DNA of 64,000 nt from Mannheimia granulomatis. Lineage in GTDB: Bacteria > Pseudomonadota > Gammaproteobacteria > Enterobacterales > Pasteurellaceae. The stretch is taken from the NCBI RefSeq assembly GCF_011455695.1, contig NZ_CP015030.1, positions 1,302,001-1,366,000 of the forward strand, in the 5' to 3' direction. The translations under genes were made by a program, and so were the position numbers. This document shows positions 9,542-20,364 of the stretch, piece by piece (the first letter of the stretch is position 1; each line of letters starts with the position of its first letter). The notes beneath the pieces were generated by a model. That model worked only from the letters and a program-made list of their open reading frames with translations, was not told the DNA's origin and made no database searches.

Positions 9542-10033
9542 CTAATTCTGATTAAAATTTACTAAAATGTCTGCTGCTATTTGGTTTTGAGCTACCAAAG
9601 TAAGCTGTCGCCCATCACTTAAATAATCAATTTGGATTACAAAATCGGCGTGTGGAATCATCCCTTCACCTTTGCTTGCCCATTCCAGCAAGCAGAGTGT
9701 TTGAGGTTTAAAATAATCTCGAATTCCCATGAACTCCAGCTCTTCCGGATCGGATAAACGGTATAGGTCAAAGTGATATACGCTTATCGGATTCAATTGA
9801 TATTCCTCAACTAACGTATAAGTCGGGCTTTTCACATTACCTTGGTGTCCTAATGCTCGAACAATACTACGTGTTAAGGTGGTCTTGCCTGCCCCTAGTT
9901 CACCATTTAAATAAATCACCAATGAGTGTGACGGTTCTTGCAACAAATAGCTTTTAAGTTTTGCTGCGAATGATTGACCAAATTCAAGTAATTTAGTTTC
10001 ATTTTCACAGTAAAAAGAAAGTGAATTATCCAT
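9542..10033 (-). CDS. tsaE: tRNA threonylcarbamoyladenosine biosynthesis ATPase TsaE
   Basis: TsaE is the ATPase that resets the TsaB-TsaD complex during synthesis of t6A at position 37 of ANN-decoding tRNAs. The protein shows the Walker A loop [10 protein letters not shown], the family block [11 protein letters not shown], and [15 protein letters not shown] with LLEWASKGE downstream. Its length, about 163 residues, is typical. Two in-frame ATGs exist (10042 and 10033), neither with a strong ribosome site; I take the shorter one. Either way it overlaps the end of orn, indicating translational coupling within waaA-coaD-orn-tsaE-amiB. Confidence 0.93.
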   Translation of the reverse strand: MDNSLSFYCENETKLLEFGQSFAAKLKSYLLQEPSHSLVIYLNGELGAGKTTLTRSIVRALGHQGNVKSPTYTLVEEYQLNPISVYHFDLYRLSDPEELEFMGIRDYFKPQTLCLLEWASKGEGMIPHADFVIQIDYLSDGRQLTLVAQNQIAADILVNFNQN

Positions 10034-10586
10034 TATTTTCATCTAAATTAATAAAATGTTCCCGATAAAATTTTAATTCATTAATTGATTCACGAATATC
10101 ATCTAATGCCAGATGTGTATTGCCTTTAGAAAATTTTTCCAGTAATTCCGGCTTCCAACGGCTTACCAGCTCTTTTAAAGTGCTAACATCTAAATGGCGA
10201 TAGTGAAAATAATCCGCTAAATCCGGCATATATTTATAAAGAAAACGTTTATCTTGTGCAATGCTATTGCCACAAATCGGGGAAACGCCCTTCGCTACCC
10301 AACGTTTTAAAAAATCAAGTGTACGTAATTCTGCCGCACGTTCAGTTAATTTACTTGCTTTCACCCGTTCAATTAAACCGTTTGCTGTATGAGTTTTAAC
10401 ACACCATTCGCTCATTTTTGCTAATAATTCGTCGGATTGATGTACTGCGATAACTGGTCCTTCAGCTAAAATATTCAGATCTTTGTCAGTAACAATGGTA
10501 GCGATCTCAATAATACGTTCTTTTTCCGGATCTAAGCCTGTCATTTCAAGGTCGATCCAAATTAAATTCTGTTTATCTTGATTCAT
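10026..10586 (-). CDS. orn: Oligoribonuclease
   Basis: Orn is the DEDDh 3'-5' exonuclease that degrades the shortest RNA oligonucleotides to mononucleotides and is often essential in gamma-proteobacteria. The 186-residue protein contains the first acidic motif in [34 protein letters not shown] for the second, and [14 protein letters not shown] for the last, with its His and Asp. Family length is about 180. It lies ten bases after coaD in the same direction and overlaps tsaE. Confidence 0.97.
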   Translation of the reverse strand: MNQDKQNLIWIDLEMTGLDPEKERIIEIATIVTDKDLNILAEGPVIAVHQSDELLAKMSEWCVKTHTANGLIERVKASKLTERAAELRTLDFLKRWVAKGVSPICGNSIAQDKRFLYKYMPDLADYFHYRHLDVSTLKELVSRWKPELLEKFSKGNTHLALDDIRESINELKFYREHFINLDENNG

Positions 10587-10595
10587 TTTATTACC

Positions 10596-11087
10596 TTAAT
10601 TTTGCAATTTCCTTTTTGTAAGATTTAGAGCATTTTTGACCGCTTGCGGCACGAATTGGCTAATATCACCATGATGTCGATAAATTTCTCTGACCATTGT
10701 AGAAGAGAGATAACGCCATTCCACCGAAGGAGGGAAAAAAATCGTTTCTAAACTACCCGATAATTTTTGATTTAGCTGAGCCAGTTGAATTTCATAGTCA
10801 ATATCATCAGCCCCTCGAATACCACGAATCAACGCCTTAGCATTATGTGATTTAGCAAAATCAGCAAGCAAACCACTAAAGCCAACCACTTCAATATTCC
10901 CTAATTCTGCACAGCTTTCCTTTACTAATTGAACACGCTCATCTAAACTGAAAAGCGGCTGTTTGCTTGAATTTTCAGCTACCGCTACTATCACTTCGCT
11001 AAAGAGTAGTGATGCTTTTCGAATCACATCTAAATGCCCATTGGTGATCGGATCAAAGGTGCCGGCATAAATAACTTTGTAACTCAT
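10596..11087 (-). CDS. coaD: Phosphopantetheine adenylyltransferase
   Basis: CoaD adenylates 4'-phosphopantetheine to dephospho-CoA, the penultimate step of CoA synthesis. The 163-residue protein starts with the nucleotidyltransferase signature [16 protein letters not shown], including the TNGH motif, and carries [12 protein letters not shown] and the C-terminal [10 protein letters not shown] (the ISSTxVR motif). Length and motifs are complete. It begins two bases after the waaA stop codon, continuing the minus-strand operon. Confidence 0.97.
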   Translation of the reverse strand: MSYKVIYAGTFDPITNGHLDVIRKASLLFSEVIVAVAENSSKQPLFSLDERVQLVKESCAELGNIEVVGFSGLLADFAKSHNAKALIRGIRGADDIDYEIQLAQLNQKLSGSLETIFFPPSVEWRYLSSTMVREIYRHHGDISQFVPQAVKNALNLTKRKLQN

Positions 11088-11088
11088 T

Positions 11089-12369
11089 TTATTTCTCTAA
11101 ATAAGGGGTAAGTAGATCAATATGACGTTTTAATGCCCCTTGATTTTCCATCAACACACTAAAACCTGATTTTGCAATCTCTTGTCCAATTTGAGGATTT
11201 TCTCGTAATAATTTAATGCTTTCCGTTACTGCTTCTACAGAACTTTCGATCTCAATTACTCCTCTTACTTGGCGTAACTTCTCAAACACTTCCGGAAAAT
11301 TGTGGGTAAATAAACCGGATATGACCGGAATTTTGAAGGCTATCGGCTCAAGTGGATTATGTCCACCGTGTTTAACCAAGCTACCGCCGACAAAGGCAAT
11401 ATCTGATAAGCCGTATAACAACATCATCTCACCCATAGTATCACCTAATAAAACTTGCGTATTTTTATCTAAGGCTTTATTCGCAGAACGTTTGATATAA
11501 TTTAGCTCTGATTTTTCAATGAGCATTTCAACTAAATTGAAACGCTCCGGATGGCGAGGAACTAAAATCAGCACTAAATCAGGGTAAGATTCTAATAATA
11601 TCTTATGCGCATCTAAAATTAGCTTTTCTTCGCCTTCATGCGTACTACCCGCAATCCAAACAGGTCGATTAACTAAATTTAGTTTTCTCTTTGTTTCCTG
11701 CACTTCATCATAAAGTGCCGGTGTAATTTCTAAATCAAATTTTAAGTTTCCGGTATTCACCAACTTTTTAGCATCATAGCCTAAATTAAGATATCGCTCT
11801 GAACTTACTTCATCTTGAGCCATAATCAATGAAATTTGATTCAATATCACTTTAATATTCTGTTTAACCCAACCATAACGTTTTGCAGAACGAGGCGATA
11901 ATCGAGCATTGGCAATCACAAACGGAATTTTACGTAAGTTCACTTTGCGGATTAAGTTAGGCCACAGTTCAGTCTCGATGACAATAATCAGTTTTGGATC
12001 AACAAAATTTAAAAACCGCTCAATAGCATCGGGCAGATCATAAGGCAAATAAAAGTGTGATACTGATTCCCCAAATACCGCATGCACGCGATCAGATCCG
12101 GTTGGCGTAACAGTTGTAATAATTAAAGGAAGATCAGGATATTTTTTGCTAATTGCTTTAATCAAAGGTGTTGCTGCAATCACTTCACCAACAGATGCAG
12201 CATGAATAACCACACCTTTTGCTTTCGGCTTTTCCAACTCATCATAGATACCGTAACGCTCCCATAAACGCTTTCTATAAGCAGGTTGCTTACGACCTTT
12301 ATACCACATTAAAAACAGAACAAGAGGCTGTAAGAAATAACTTAAACAAATATATAATAGACGCAGCAT
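11089..12369 (-). CDS. waaA: 3-deoxy-D-manno-octulosonic acid (Kdo) transferase
   Basis: WaaA (KdtA) adds Kdo to lipid IVA at the inner face of the cytoplasmic membrane, starting the LPS core. The 426-residue protein has an N-terminal membrane anchor ([20 protein letters not shown]), the Glycos_transf_N domain with [14 protein letters not shown], and the C-terminal GT-B lobe with [15 protein letters not shown]. The frame opens at 12402, but AAGGAAAG directly before the ATG at 12369 sets the start. Whether it adds one or two Kdo residues, and whether a Kdo kinase is present, cannot be told here. A USS core lies just upstream at 12381. Confidence 0.95.
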   Translation of the reverse strand: MLRLLYICLSYFLQPLVLFLMWYKGRKQPAYRKRLWERYGIYDELEKPKAKGVVIHAASVGEVIAATPLIKAISKKYPDLPLIITTVTPTGSDRVHAVFGESVSHFYLPYDLPDAIERFLNFVDPKLIIVIETELWPNLIRKVNLRKIPFVIANARLSPRSAKRYGWVKQNIKVILNQISLIMAQDEVSSERYLNLGYDAKKLVNTGNLKFDLEITPALYDEVQETKRKLNLVNRPVWIAGSTHEGEEKLILDAHKILLESYPDLVLILVPRHPERFNLVEMLIEKSELNYIKRSANKALDKNTQVLLGDTMGEMMLLYGLSDIAFVGGSLVKHGGHNPLEPIAFKIPVISGLFTHNFPEVFEKLRQVRGVIEIESSVEAVTESIKLLRENPQIGQEIAKSGFSVLMENQGALKRHIDLLTPYLEK

Positions 12370-12427
12370 GGACTTTCCTTTACAAGCGGTCATTTTTTGC
12401 AAACAACTTACTATTATACATAAAATA

Positions 12428-12458
12428 AAACCACGAAATAGGCTCTATTTCGTGGTTT
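12428..12458. terminator. Terminator after trhP
   Basis: Perfect 14-base arms AAACCACGAAATAG (12428-12441) and CTATTTCGTGGTTT (12445-12458) enclose a three-base loop, just beyond the trhP stop and ahead of waaA. Confidence 0.8.
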
Positions 12459-12478
12459 AATCCTATTTTCTTCAAAAA

Positions 12479-13858
12479 TTAGGCTTGGTGCGGATTACGT
12501 GTATTAGTATTGACCAAATTACGCATTAGTAAAGCAAAATCCAGATCAATATCTGACGGTACATCTAAAAAGACGAAATGCCCGTCACCTAGAGCTGCCT
12601 CTACATTTTCATGCTTACGGTTTAACATACGCTCAATTTTAAACACAATATTGCCCTTTGGCGTCATCATTTCTACGGAATCGCCCACTAGAAATTTATT
12701 TTTTACCGCTACTTCAGCCATTCCTTGCTCATTACGTTTGCCGGTAAATTCACCAACAAATTGCTGACGCTCTGAAATAGAATAACCGTATTCGTAATTT
12801 TGGTATTCATCATGTGTATGACGACGTAAGAAACCTTCTGTATAGCCACGATGTGCAAGGCTTTCAAGGGTATCCATTAAACTTTCATCAAACGGTTTTC
12901 CGGCTGCTGCATCATCAATCGCTTTACGATAAACCTGTGCGGTTCTTGCACAGTAATAGAACGATTTAGTACGTCCTTCAATTTTAAGTGAATGCACCCC
13001 CATTTGCGTTAAACGCTCAACATGTTGTACTGCACGCAAATCTTTTGAGTTCATAAAATAGGTGCCATGTTCATCTTCAAAGGCAGTCATTTGCTCATCA
13101 GGACGTTGTGATTCCGTATAAAGGAAAACCTTATCGGTTGACTCACCATTACCTAAAGTCGGCGCCACATTTTTCACTTCAATTTCAGGCTCGTATTTTG
13201 GTACGATTTGACCGACTTCATCTACTTTACCCTCTTCCATTTTGTATTCCCAACGACAAGCATTAGTGCAAGTTCCTTGGTTTGGGTCACGTTTATTAAT
13301 ATAGCCTGAAAGTAAGCAACGACCTGAATACGCCATACATAATGCACCGTGGACGAAGATTTCTAACTCCATATCCGGCACTTGTTCGCGGATTTCTTCA
13401 ATTTCTTCAAGAGATAATTCACGAGATAAGATTACTCGGGTTAAGCCCATTTGATGCCAGAATTTCACTGTTGCCCAGTTTACTGCATTCGCTTGCACCG
13501 AGAGATGAATATCCATTTCCGGAAAATTTTCACGCACAAGCATAATCAAGCCCGGATCTGACATAATCAAGGCATCTGGCTTCATATCCACTACAACTTT
13601 TAAGTCTTTAATAAAGGTTTTTAATTTCGAGTTGTGCGGAGCAATATTGACCACTACATAGAATTTTTTACCTAAAGCATGAGCTTCATCAATCGCAATT
13701 TTTAAATTAGCGTGGTTAAATTCATTATTACGCACACGCAAGCTATAGCGTGGCTGACCGGCGTAAATCGCATCTGCTCCGTAAGCAAAGGCATAACGCA
13801 TATTTTTTAAAGAACCTGCAGGCGAAAGCAGCTCAGGTTTAGCATATTTTAATGTCAT
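12479..13858 (-). CDS. trhP: tRNA 5-hydroxyuridine synthesis protein TrhP (YegQ, U32 family)
   Basis: TrhP (YegQ) is needed, with prephenate-derived chemistry, to hydroxylate U34 in several tRNAs. The 459-residue protein belongs to peptidase family U32: it begins KPELLSPAGSLKNMRYAFAY, with GADAIYAGQ, LSVQANAVNW and the family signature ELEIFVHGALCMAYSGRCLLS. The cysteine cluster continues in GTCTNACRWEY, consistent with the iron-sulphur site reported for this group. A later SLKIEGRTKSFYY block is also typical. The gene is monocistronic, with its own terminator. The older label 'collagenase-like protease' is misleading. Confidence 0.9.
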   Translation of the reverse strand: MTLKYAKPELLSPAGSLKNMRYAFAYGADAIYAGQPRYSLRVRNNEFNHANLKIAIDEAHALGKKFYVVVNIAPHNSKLKTFIKDLKVVVDMKPDALIMSDPGLIMLVRENFPEMDIHLSVQANAVNWATVKFWHQMGLTRVILSRELSLEEIEEIREQVPDMELEIFVHGALCMAYSGRCLLSGYINKRDPNQGTCTNACRWEYKMEEGKVDEVGQIVPKYEPEIEVKNVAPTLGNGESTDKVFLYTESQRPDEQMTAFEDEHGTYFMNSKDLRAVQHVERLTQMGVHSLKIEGRTKSFYYCARTAQVYRKAIDDAAAGKPFDESLMDTLESLAHRGYTEGFLRRHTHDEYQNYEYGYSISERQQFVGEFTGKRNEQGMAEVAVKNKFLVGDSVEMMTPKGNIVFKIERMLNRKHENVEAALGDGHFVFLDVPSDIDLDFALLMRNLVNTNTRNPHQA

Positions 13859-13990
13859 AGGTAATTCTCTTTTTCTGATAACAAGTCAGGGCTTTTCAAA
13901 AGTGAAAAGCGTAAGCGGTGTATTTTCTAAGAAATATTGCATATTGGCAAGTTAATAGATTAGAATTTGTTTTTTTATGTGGGGAAGACT

Positions 13991-14362
13991 ATGAAACTTA
14001 AACTCTTTTTGGCAACAACTTTATTTGCATTTTCAACATTAAGCCACACTCAAAGCATTAAAATGGAAATGATGCAAATGAATATGAATGCAAATAAATT
14101 AATGCGAGCTAATTCTATCGAAGAATTTACACAAACCGCTCAGGATTTCATTCAAATCACAGAGAAAACCAAGGCTATCTTTCCAAATAGCGTAGAAGGT
14201 GATAAAGCAGCTCAAGACGATTATCAAGCCGGTATGCAAAAACTGATTGATGTGGTGAAAAAAGCTGATGAAAAAGCACAAGCTGGTGAGTTACAAGAAG
14301 CGAAAATGATGATTTCAGATCTTGAAATTATCAAACGTGAATATCATAAAAAGTACAAATAA
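13991..14362 (+). CDS. cybC: Cytochrome b562 family protein
   Basis: A small periplasmic four-helix-bundle haem protein. The 123 residues start with a signal peptide (MKLKLFLATTLFAFSTLSHT). The mature chain is all-helical and rich in methionine at its start, and ends KREYHKKYK, where the histidine fits the distal haem ligand of E. coli cytochrome b562 (RNAYHQKYR as I recall it). Several early methionines could supply the other ligand. There is no CXXCH, so haem would be non-covalent. The ATG at 13991 follows a GGGGAAG site and is preferred to the upstream in-frame ATG at 13967. Its physiological partner is unknown. Confidence 0.75.
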   Translation: MKLKLFLATTLFAFSTLSHTQSIKMEMMQMNMNANKLMRANSIEEFTQTAQDFIQITEKTKAIFPNSVEGDKAAQDDYQAGMQKLIDVVKKADEKAQAGELQEAKMMISDLEIIKREYHKKYK

Positions 14363-14370
14363 GCATATAA

Positions 14371-14404
14371 AAATAAAGGTGGGCAAAAGCTCACCTTTAT
14401 TTTT
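14371..14404. terminator. Bidirectional terminator, cybC / dnaE
   Basis: AAATAAAGGTG (14371-14381) pairs with CACCTTTATTT (14392-14402), with a GC/GC extension around an AAAA loop and flanking A and T runs. It separates two convergent genes. Confidence 0.8.
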
Positions 14405-14408
14405 AACC

Positions 14409-17400
14409 CTACCATTCAAATTCTAATTCAACCGCACTTTCTCCGAGTAATTCTTTTAGCTCATTAAACATTACCTCATTCGGGTTTATCCGCCATTCAA
14501 CCCCGCCTTTAAGCAATACTCTGCCCTCTGGGCTTTGGTAATAGAAATGTAACGGTAGCGTTCCTTCTTTATATGGGCTGATGATAGCGGTCAATTTTTT
14601 AATAAAATCTGCAGATAATTGTTCTTGATTAATTGCTAACGCCAAACTCTTCGCAAATCTGGCTCTGGCTTCATCAAGCGATAACACTTCCCTTGCCGAC
14701 ATTTTCAGCCCACCGCTAAAGTCATCAAACTGAATTGAGCCGGTGGCAACAATAATCTGATCTTGCTGCATTAAATGACCAAAATTCTCTAATGCTTCGG
14801 AGAAAAGAGTAATATCCAACTTACCCGAACGATCTTCAATGGTCGCAATACCAATACGGCTTCCCCGCTTGGTGACAGCCACTCTTGATGCCATCACCAT
14901 ACCAGACACCGTTGCCATCTGCCCACGGAAAGTGGGTTGTAACTCATTTAATCTATTTGGTGAATAATGCGAAAGCTCTTTTAAGAACCGACCAATCGGA
15001 TGTCCGCTTAAATAAAGCCCTAAGGTCGCACGCTCACCCTCTAATACCTTTTGCTCCGACCATTTCGGCGTATTGGCATAGGCATTTTGAACCTCTTCAG
15101 GGGTTTCGGTTAGTACACCGAACATATCGCTCTGCCCTAACTCTTCCATTTTACTATGCTGATCAGACGCTTTTAGTGCATCTTCTAAGTTTTTCATTAA
15201 GGCTGCACGATGTGGACCTAATTTATCAAAGGCCCCAGACATAATTAGACTCTCAAAGGTACGGCGATTAATTTTTTTCAGATCCACGCGAGCAGTTAAA
15301 TCAAACAGATCGGTAAAACGCCCACCTTGATTTCGAGCTTCTAAAATCGCTTCAATCGGGCCTTCACCTACACCTTTAATTGCTCCTAAACCGTAAACAA
15401 TCTCACCTTTTTCATTGACGCTAAAACGATGCTTACCACTATTTACATCCGGTGGCACAACCGTTAGGCCCATATTAATACACTCATCATAAAATCCGAC
15501 GATCTTATCGGTATTATCCATCTCTGAGGTCATTACCGCGGCCATAAATTCTGCAGGATAATGAGCTTTGAGCCAAAGCGTTTGATAAGAGACCAACGCA
15601 TAGGCTGCTGAGTGAGATTTATTAAATCCATAGCCGGCAAACTTTTCTACCAAGTCAAAAATCTGGCCGGCTAATTTACCGTCAATTCCTTTAGACTCCG
15701 CCCCTTTTTCAAAGACTTCACGTTGAGCAGCCATCTCTTCAGGCTTTTTCTTACCCATTGCACGGCGAAGTAAATCCGCTCCGCCCAGTGTATAGCCGGC
15801 AAGCTCTTGGGCAATTTGCATCACCTGTTCTTGATAAACAATAACCCCATAGGTTGGCTCCAAAATAGGCTTTAAGCACTCGTGCTGGTATTGCGGATCA
15901 GGGTAAGACACCTCTTCTTTACCGTGTTTACGGTCAATAAAGTTCTGCACCATGCCGGATTCAAGCGGACCGGGACGAAATAATGCCACCAATGCGATAA
16001 TATCTTCAAAACAGTCTGGTTTAAGACGTGAAATCAGATCTTTCATCCCACGGCTTTCAAGCTGGAATACCGCCGTTGTTTTCGCAGCTAATAAAAGATC
16101 AAAAGATTTCTTATCATCAAGCGGAATACTTTCAATCCGAACAGGCTGTTTACCTTCCCTTTCCAAACGAGCATTAACCATCTCTAATGCCCATTTAATA
16201 ATGGTTAAAGTACGCAAGCCCAAGAAGTCAAATTTTACCAGCCCTGCATATTCCACGTCATTTTTATCAAAATGGGTAACAGGATGAAGCCCCTCAGAGT
16301 CGCAATAAAGCGGTGAGAAATCAGTAATCGCAGTCGGTGCAATCACCACACCACCGGCGTGTTTACCGGCATTACGGGTTACCCCTTCGAGCTTACGGGC
16401 CATATCAATCAGATCTTTAACTTCTTCATCAGCTTCATAAAGCTCTGGCAATTTAGGTTCCGCAGCGAAGGCTTTTTCTAAGGTCATGCCCGGATCAGGC
16501 GGAATCAATTTAGAAATTCTGTCCACAAAGCTATACGGATGCCCAAGCACCCGCCCCACATCTCGAATAACGGCTTTTGCCGCCATCGTTCCGAATGTGA
16601 TAATTTGCGATACGGCTTGACGACCGTAAGTTTCTGCCACATGCTCAATTACACGATCTCGCCCATCCATACAGAAATCGACATCAAAATCGGGCATAGA
16701 AACACGCTCCGGATTCAGGAAACGCTCAAAAAGCAAGTCAAATTCCAATGGATCCAAATCAGTAATTTTTAGTGCATAAGCTACTAACGAGCCTGCTCCC
16801 GAACCACGCCCCGGGCCAACCGGAATATCATTATCTTTAGACCATTGAATAAATTCCATCACGATCAAAAAGTAACCCGGAAAGCCCATCTGATTGATTA
16901 CATCTAACTCAACCTGCAAACGTTCATCATAAACAGGGCGTTTTTCTTTACGGATTTCAGGATCAGGAAATAGAAACTCCAAACGTTCTTCCAAGCCTTC
17001 TTTCGACTTTTTGACTAAAAAATCTTCGGTAGAAAGATCACCCGTTGGGAAATTAGGCAGGAAATATTCGCCTAAACGAACAGTTACCGAGCAACGTTTA
17101 GCAATTTCGACCGTATTTGCTAATGCACTAGGCAGATCGGCAAACAAGTGACACATCTCTTCTTCGCTACGAAAATATTGTTTTGACGAATATTTTTTCG
17201 GGCGTTTGGGGTCATCTAATGTAAAACTATCATGAATTGCTACACGAATTTCATGAGCATCGAAATCATCTTCTTTTAAGAAAACAACATCATTAACCGC
17301 TACCAGCGGAATTGCATTTTTTTGTGCAAATTCGACCGCTTGTTTAATGTAGCGTTCTTCATCTATGCGTCCTGTGCGACAAAGAGAGAGATAGAAATGA

Positions 17401-17888
17401 TTGGGAAAATAGTGCTGATAAAAGGCCAGCTTTTCTACTGCTTCATGCAGATTTTCTTTTAATAAGGCTTTGCCCACATCGCCCATTCGACCGCCGGACA
17501 GAACAATAATGCCCTCATTTAGCTCAGCAAGCCACTCACGTTCCACTAACGGGAATTCTATGTAACCGCTTTGGTAAGCACGAGAAAGAATTTGGGTAAT
17601 ATGGTGATAACCTTTATTATTTTTAGCAAGTAGAGTGAGTTCAAAATATTCTTCGCTACCCACTTCGGTACGTACATAAATATCCGCCCCGATAATCGGC
17701 TTAACCCCTGCTCCTAAAGCTTCGCCATAGAACTTAACCAAGCCACAAAAGTTGGTAAAATCTGTTAGTCCCATCGCCACCATATTGTTGGCAACGGCTG
17801 CTTTGACTAAAGGTTTAACTTTGGCTAAACCGTTAATCATTGAGAAATCACTGTGAACTTTTAAATGAACGAAACGACAATCAGACAT
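14409..17888 (-). CDS. dnaE: DNA polymerase III alpha subunit
   Basis: Catalytic subunit of the replicative polymerase. The 1159-residue protein opens with a PHP domain ([19 protein letters not shown]). The palm follows, with [13 protein letters not shown] carrying the catalytic aspartates and [16 protein letters not shown]. Helix-hairpin-helix segments ([18 protein letters not shown]) come next, then an OB fold and a C-terminal tau-binding region. All are in the standard order for the proteobacterial DnaE1 type. The frame opens at 17894, but the usual N-terminus (MSDCRFVHL) indicates the ATG at 17888. A USS lies in the coding sequence near 17337. Confidence 0.98.
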   Translation of the reverse strand: MSDCRFVHLKVHSDFSMINGLAKVKPLVKAAVANNMVAMGLTDFTNFCGLVKFYGEALGAGVKPIIGADIYVRTEVGSEEYFELTLLAKNNKGYHHITQILSRAYQSGYIEFPLVEREWLAELNEGIIVLSGGRMGDVGKALLKENLHEAVEKLAFYQHYFPNHFYLSLCRTGRIDEERYIKQAVEFAQKNAIPLVAVNDVVFLKEDDFDAHEIRVAIHDSFTLDDPKRPKKYSSKQYFRSEEEMCHLFADLPSALANTVEIAKRCSVTVRLGEYFLPNFPTGDLSTEDFLVKKSKEGLEERLEFLFPDPEIRKEKRPVYDERLQVELDVINQMGFPGYFLIVMEFIQWSKDNDIPVGPGRGSGAGSLVAYALKITDLDPLEFDLLFERFLNPERVSMPDFDVDFCMDGRDRVIEHVAETYGRQAVSQIITFGTMAAKAVIRDVGRVLGHPYSFVDRISKLIPPDPGMTLEKAFAAEPKLPELYEADEEVKDLIDMARKLEGVTRNAGKHAGGVVIAPTAITDFSPLYCDSEGLHPVTHFDKNDVEYAGLVKFDFLGLRTLTIIKWALEMVNARLEREGKQPVRIESIPLDDKKSFDLLLAAKTTAVFQLESRGMKDLISRLKPDCFEDIIALVALFRPGPLESGMVQNFIDRKHGKEEVSYPDPQYQHECLKPILEPTYGVIVYQEQVMQIAQELAGYTLGGADLLRRAMGKKKPEEMAAQREVFEKGAESKGIDGKLAGQIFDLVEKFAGYGFNKSHSAAYALVSYQTLWLKAHYPAEFMAAVMTSEMDNTDKIVGFYDECINMGLTVVPPDVNSGKHRFSVNEKGEIVYGLGAIKGVGEGPIEAILEARNQGGRFTDLFDLTARVDLKKINRRTFESLIMSGAFDKLGPHRAALMKNLEDALKASDQHSKMEELGQSDMFGVLTETPEEVQNAYANTPKWSEQKVLEGERATLGLYLSGHPIGRFLKELSHYSPNRLNELQPTFRGQMATVSGMVMASRVAVTKRGSRIGIATIEDRSGKLDITLFSEALENFGHLMQQDQIIVATGSIQFDDFSGGLKMSAREVLSLDEARARFAKSLALAINQEQLSADFIKKLTAIISPYKEGTLPLHFYYQSPEGRVLLKGGVEWRINPNEVMFNELKELLGESAVELEFEW

Positions 17889-17909
17889 AAGCATTAGAAT
17901 TTGAGGTAT

Positions 17910-17955
17910 ACAAGCGGTCGTTTTTGCAAAAAATTTTGCAAAAATTACCGCTTGT
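17910..17955. terminator. Inverted USS pair acting as lptG terminator
   Basis: ACAAGCGGT (17910-17918) and ACCGCTTGT (17947-17955) form a stem around an AT-rich loop that itself contains TTTTGCAAAAA. It follows the lptG stop on the minus strand, upstream of dnaE. The uptake-signal identity is clear; terminator function is inferred from position. Confidence 0.65.
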
Positions 17956-17964
17956 CAAAAGATA

Positions 17965-19062
17965 TTAATCACGTTTTTTGCTTAACAGCCACCAAACGAC
18001 AATTAAACAGAGCACACTTGGAATCAAGGCACCAATCGGTACAGGTAGCCAAGTTGCAATTAAACTTAAGTTGCCGAATACAATATTGGCAACGTAGAAC
18101 ATAAAACCGGCAACAATACCGATCACGATCTTCGCTCCCATAGTACTACTGCGAAGCGGTCCGAAGATGAATGATATTGCAAGCAACATCATCACTGCCA
18201 TCGAGATCGGCTGGAAAATCTTACGCCAGAAAGTAATTTCAAAACGTTTTGAATCTTGCCCGGTATCTTTTAAAAAACCGACATAATCTGCTAAACCAGA
18301 AATAGAAAGCGATTCAGGTTTGAGTGAAACGATACCTAGCTTACTTGGTGTAAGGCTGGTTTGCCAAACCTGATCTGGCTGTTTTGCCTGCTCAATTTGA
18401 TTATCACCTACTTGCGACTTTTCCACTTTTGAAAGCATCCAACCTTTACCGTCGTCATATTTTGCCGCTCCTGCTTTTAGCACTGATTGCAGCTCACGTT
18501 TTTGCTCGCCTTCGCCAAATTCGTAAATAAGAATGTTGCTCAGACTTTTCTCATTATTGATACGTTTGATATAGATAAAAGAATTACCGTCTTTCGCCCA
18601 AAAACCGTCTTTAGTTGCGATCATTGAACCGCCACTTTGTGCTACAGAACGCATATTACGAGCAAATTGCTCTGTTTGCGGCACGCCCCATTCCCCGATA
18701 ATCATGGTAAAAATCACAAGTGGTAACGCGGTTTTCATTACCGCTAAACCAATGCGGAAACGGGAAAAACCGGAAGCCTGCATAACAACCAATTCACTAC
18801 GGCTGGCAAGGTTACCTAAGCCAAGTAATGAACCTAATAAAGCAGCAATCGGGAAAAAGGTTTCGATATCTCGGGGGATGGTCAAAAAAGTATAATAGGC
18901 TGCTTTTAAACCATCATAAGAACCACGCCCGACATCACGAAATTCTTCTACAAATTTAATGATTGCACCAAGCCCCACAAGCATAAATAGGGTTAAGAAA
19001 ATAGCAGATAAAATCGTTTTACCGATATAGCGTTCTAAAATATTCATCGAGAAAAGTTTCAT
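17965..19062 (-). CDS. lptG: LPS export permease LptG
   Basis: LptG with LptF forms the membrane part of the LptB2FG transporter that lifts LPS from the inner membrane. The 365-residue protein shows the YjgP/YjgQ family pattern: three N-terminal membrane helices (first near SAIFLTLFMLVGLGAI), a periplasmic beta-jellyroll from about residue 130 to 260, and three C-terminal helices (MMLLAISFIFGPLR; IVIGIVAGFMFYVANIVFGNL). Its ATG at 19060-19062 shares one base with the lptF stop. An in-frame ATG five codons later is an alternative start. The partners lptC, lptA and lptB are at 48.8-50.7 kb. Confidence 0.95.
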   Translation of the reverse strand: MKLFSMNILERYIGKTILSAIFLTLFMLVGLGAIIKFVEEFRDVGRGSYDGLKAAYYTFLTIPRDIETFFPIAALLGSLLGLGNLASRSELVVMQASGFSRFRIGLAVMKTALPLVIFTMIIGEWGVPQTEQFARNMRSVAQSGGSMIATKDGFWAKDGNSFIYIKRINNEKSLSNILIYEFGEGEQKRELQSVLKAGAAKYDDGKGWMLSKVEKSQVGDNQIEQAKQPDQVWQTSLTPSKLGIVSLKPESLSISGLADYVGFLKDTGQDSKRFEITFWRKIFQPISMAVMMLLAISFIFGPLRSSTMGAKIVIGIVAGFMFYVANIVFGNLSLIATWLPVPIGALIPSVLCLIVVWWLLSKKRD

Positions 19063-20171
19063 TATGCGACCACCTTATTGGTAAAAGATTTAGCACTAAA
19101 ACGATAACGTAGTTTCGACATAAATTTACTATCCCAAACATTGAGCAAAATGCCTAACAGCAAAAATGCAATTGATACTGCCGGCATTAAAATCTCAGGA
19201 TTCACTTTGCCTAAAGCACCGGAAGATTTCAACGAGCTCTGCAGTAAAAAATAGATTAAATAAAGCAATAATGCCGGTAATAATTTAGCAAAACGCCCTT
19301 GGCGAGGGTTAACACTACTCATTGGCACGGCTAATAATGCCATCAGCGGTACAGCAAAAATCAAGGCTAAACGCCAATGTAATTCTGCTTTTGCCTCAGG
19401 AGTTTTACTTTCCATTAATTGGGTAAAACTGGCACGCTGAACTAATTTTTCATCAGAATTAACATCTTGATAACCTAAATAAGCAGAATAATGCTCAAAA
19501 TGTGAAATACGGAAATCTGCACTTTGAGGCGTTCCTTCAAAACGTTTACTCTCTGAAAGAGTCAGCACCTGATCTCCATTGGGTAAACCTTGTAATGTCC
19601 CTGTTTCAGCAACTACAACCGATGGTTTGTTTTTTTTCTGTTGTTCAGGTTGGAAAACATAAATATCGTTTAAATTATTATTTTCAATATTATCAATAAA
19701 TAAAACATAGCCACCGGCAGACATAAATTGTCCGGCAGAAAGAGCAGCAAAGCGAGGATTTGCTTTTGCCTCTGCTAAGATTTCACTTTGCTTATTAATT
19801 GCCCATGGAGTAAGCCAAAAGACGTTATATACCGCCAATGCAGTGGTAAAAATAGACAAAAACATCGCGGCTTTCACCAATAAACCTTGTCCGATACCGC
19901 AAGCGCGCATAACCGTAATTTCGCTTTCCGCATAAAAACGCCCCAACGTTAATAGCAAGGCAATAAAAAGCGATAAAGGCAGCATCAATTGTGCCATAGT
20001 TGGCATACCTAAACCTAATAGGCTAACCACTAAATCTGCCGGCACTTTACCACTGACCGCAGAACTTAACACCCTGACTAATTGTTGACAGAAGAATATT
20101 AATAATAGGATAAACAATATCGCTACTTGGCTTTTAAATATCTCTTTTGTTAAATATCGACTTAAAATCAC
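19062..20171 (-). CDS. lptF: LPS export permease LptF
   Basis: Partner of LptG in the inner-membrane LPS extractor. The 369-residue protein begins [20 protein letters not shown], as LptF does, with [32 protein letters not shown] forming the next two helices (read as adjacent segments). A periplasmic domain follows, then [20 protein letters not shown] and further C-terminal helices. The lptF-lptG order and their place next to pepA are conserved in gamma-proteobacteria, although here an extra exported protein gene lies between lptF and pepA. Confidence 0.95.
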   Translation of the reverse strand: MILSRYLTKEIFKSQVAILFILLLIFFCQQLVRVLSSAVSGKVPADLVVSLLGLGMPTMAQLMLPLSLFIALLLTLGRFYAESEITVMRACGIGQGLLVKAAMFLSIFTTALAVYNVFWLTPWAINKQSEILAEAKANPRFAALSAGQFMSAGGYVLFIDNIENNNLNDIYVFQPEQQKKNKPSVVVAETGTLQGLPNGDQVLTLSESKRFEGTPQSADFRISHFEHYSAYLGYQDVNSDEKLVQRASFTQLMESKTPEAKAELHWRLALIFAVPLMALLAVPMSSVNPRQGRFAKLLPALLLYLIYFLLQSSLKSSGALGKVNPEILMPAVSIAFLLLGILLNVWDSKFMSKLRYRFSAKSFTNKVVA

Positions 20172-20327
20172 AGTTTTTATCTCTATTATGTTTAAAAAAT
20201 CCTAAAAATCGAACAGATACAAGCGGTCTTTTTTTCCAAATCTTTTGCAAAAGCCACCAAATCTATGCTTATATGAACCAGTAATGATACCTTTTTTAAG
20301 CTAAAAAATCACGCGTTGAAAATAATA

Positions 20328-20350
20328 ACGCACGGATTCAACCGTGCTTT
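20328..20350. terminator. Hairpin after the STN-like gene
   Basis: GCACGG (20330-20335) pairs with CCGTGC (20342-20347) around a six-base loop, followed by TTTT on the plus strand and an AT-rich run on the minus strand. It sits just past the stop of the gene at 20365. A USS core lies further on at about 20220. Confidence 0.6.
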
Positions 20351-20364
20351 TCATCACTCTGTTT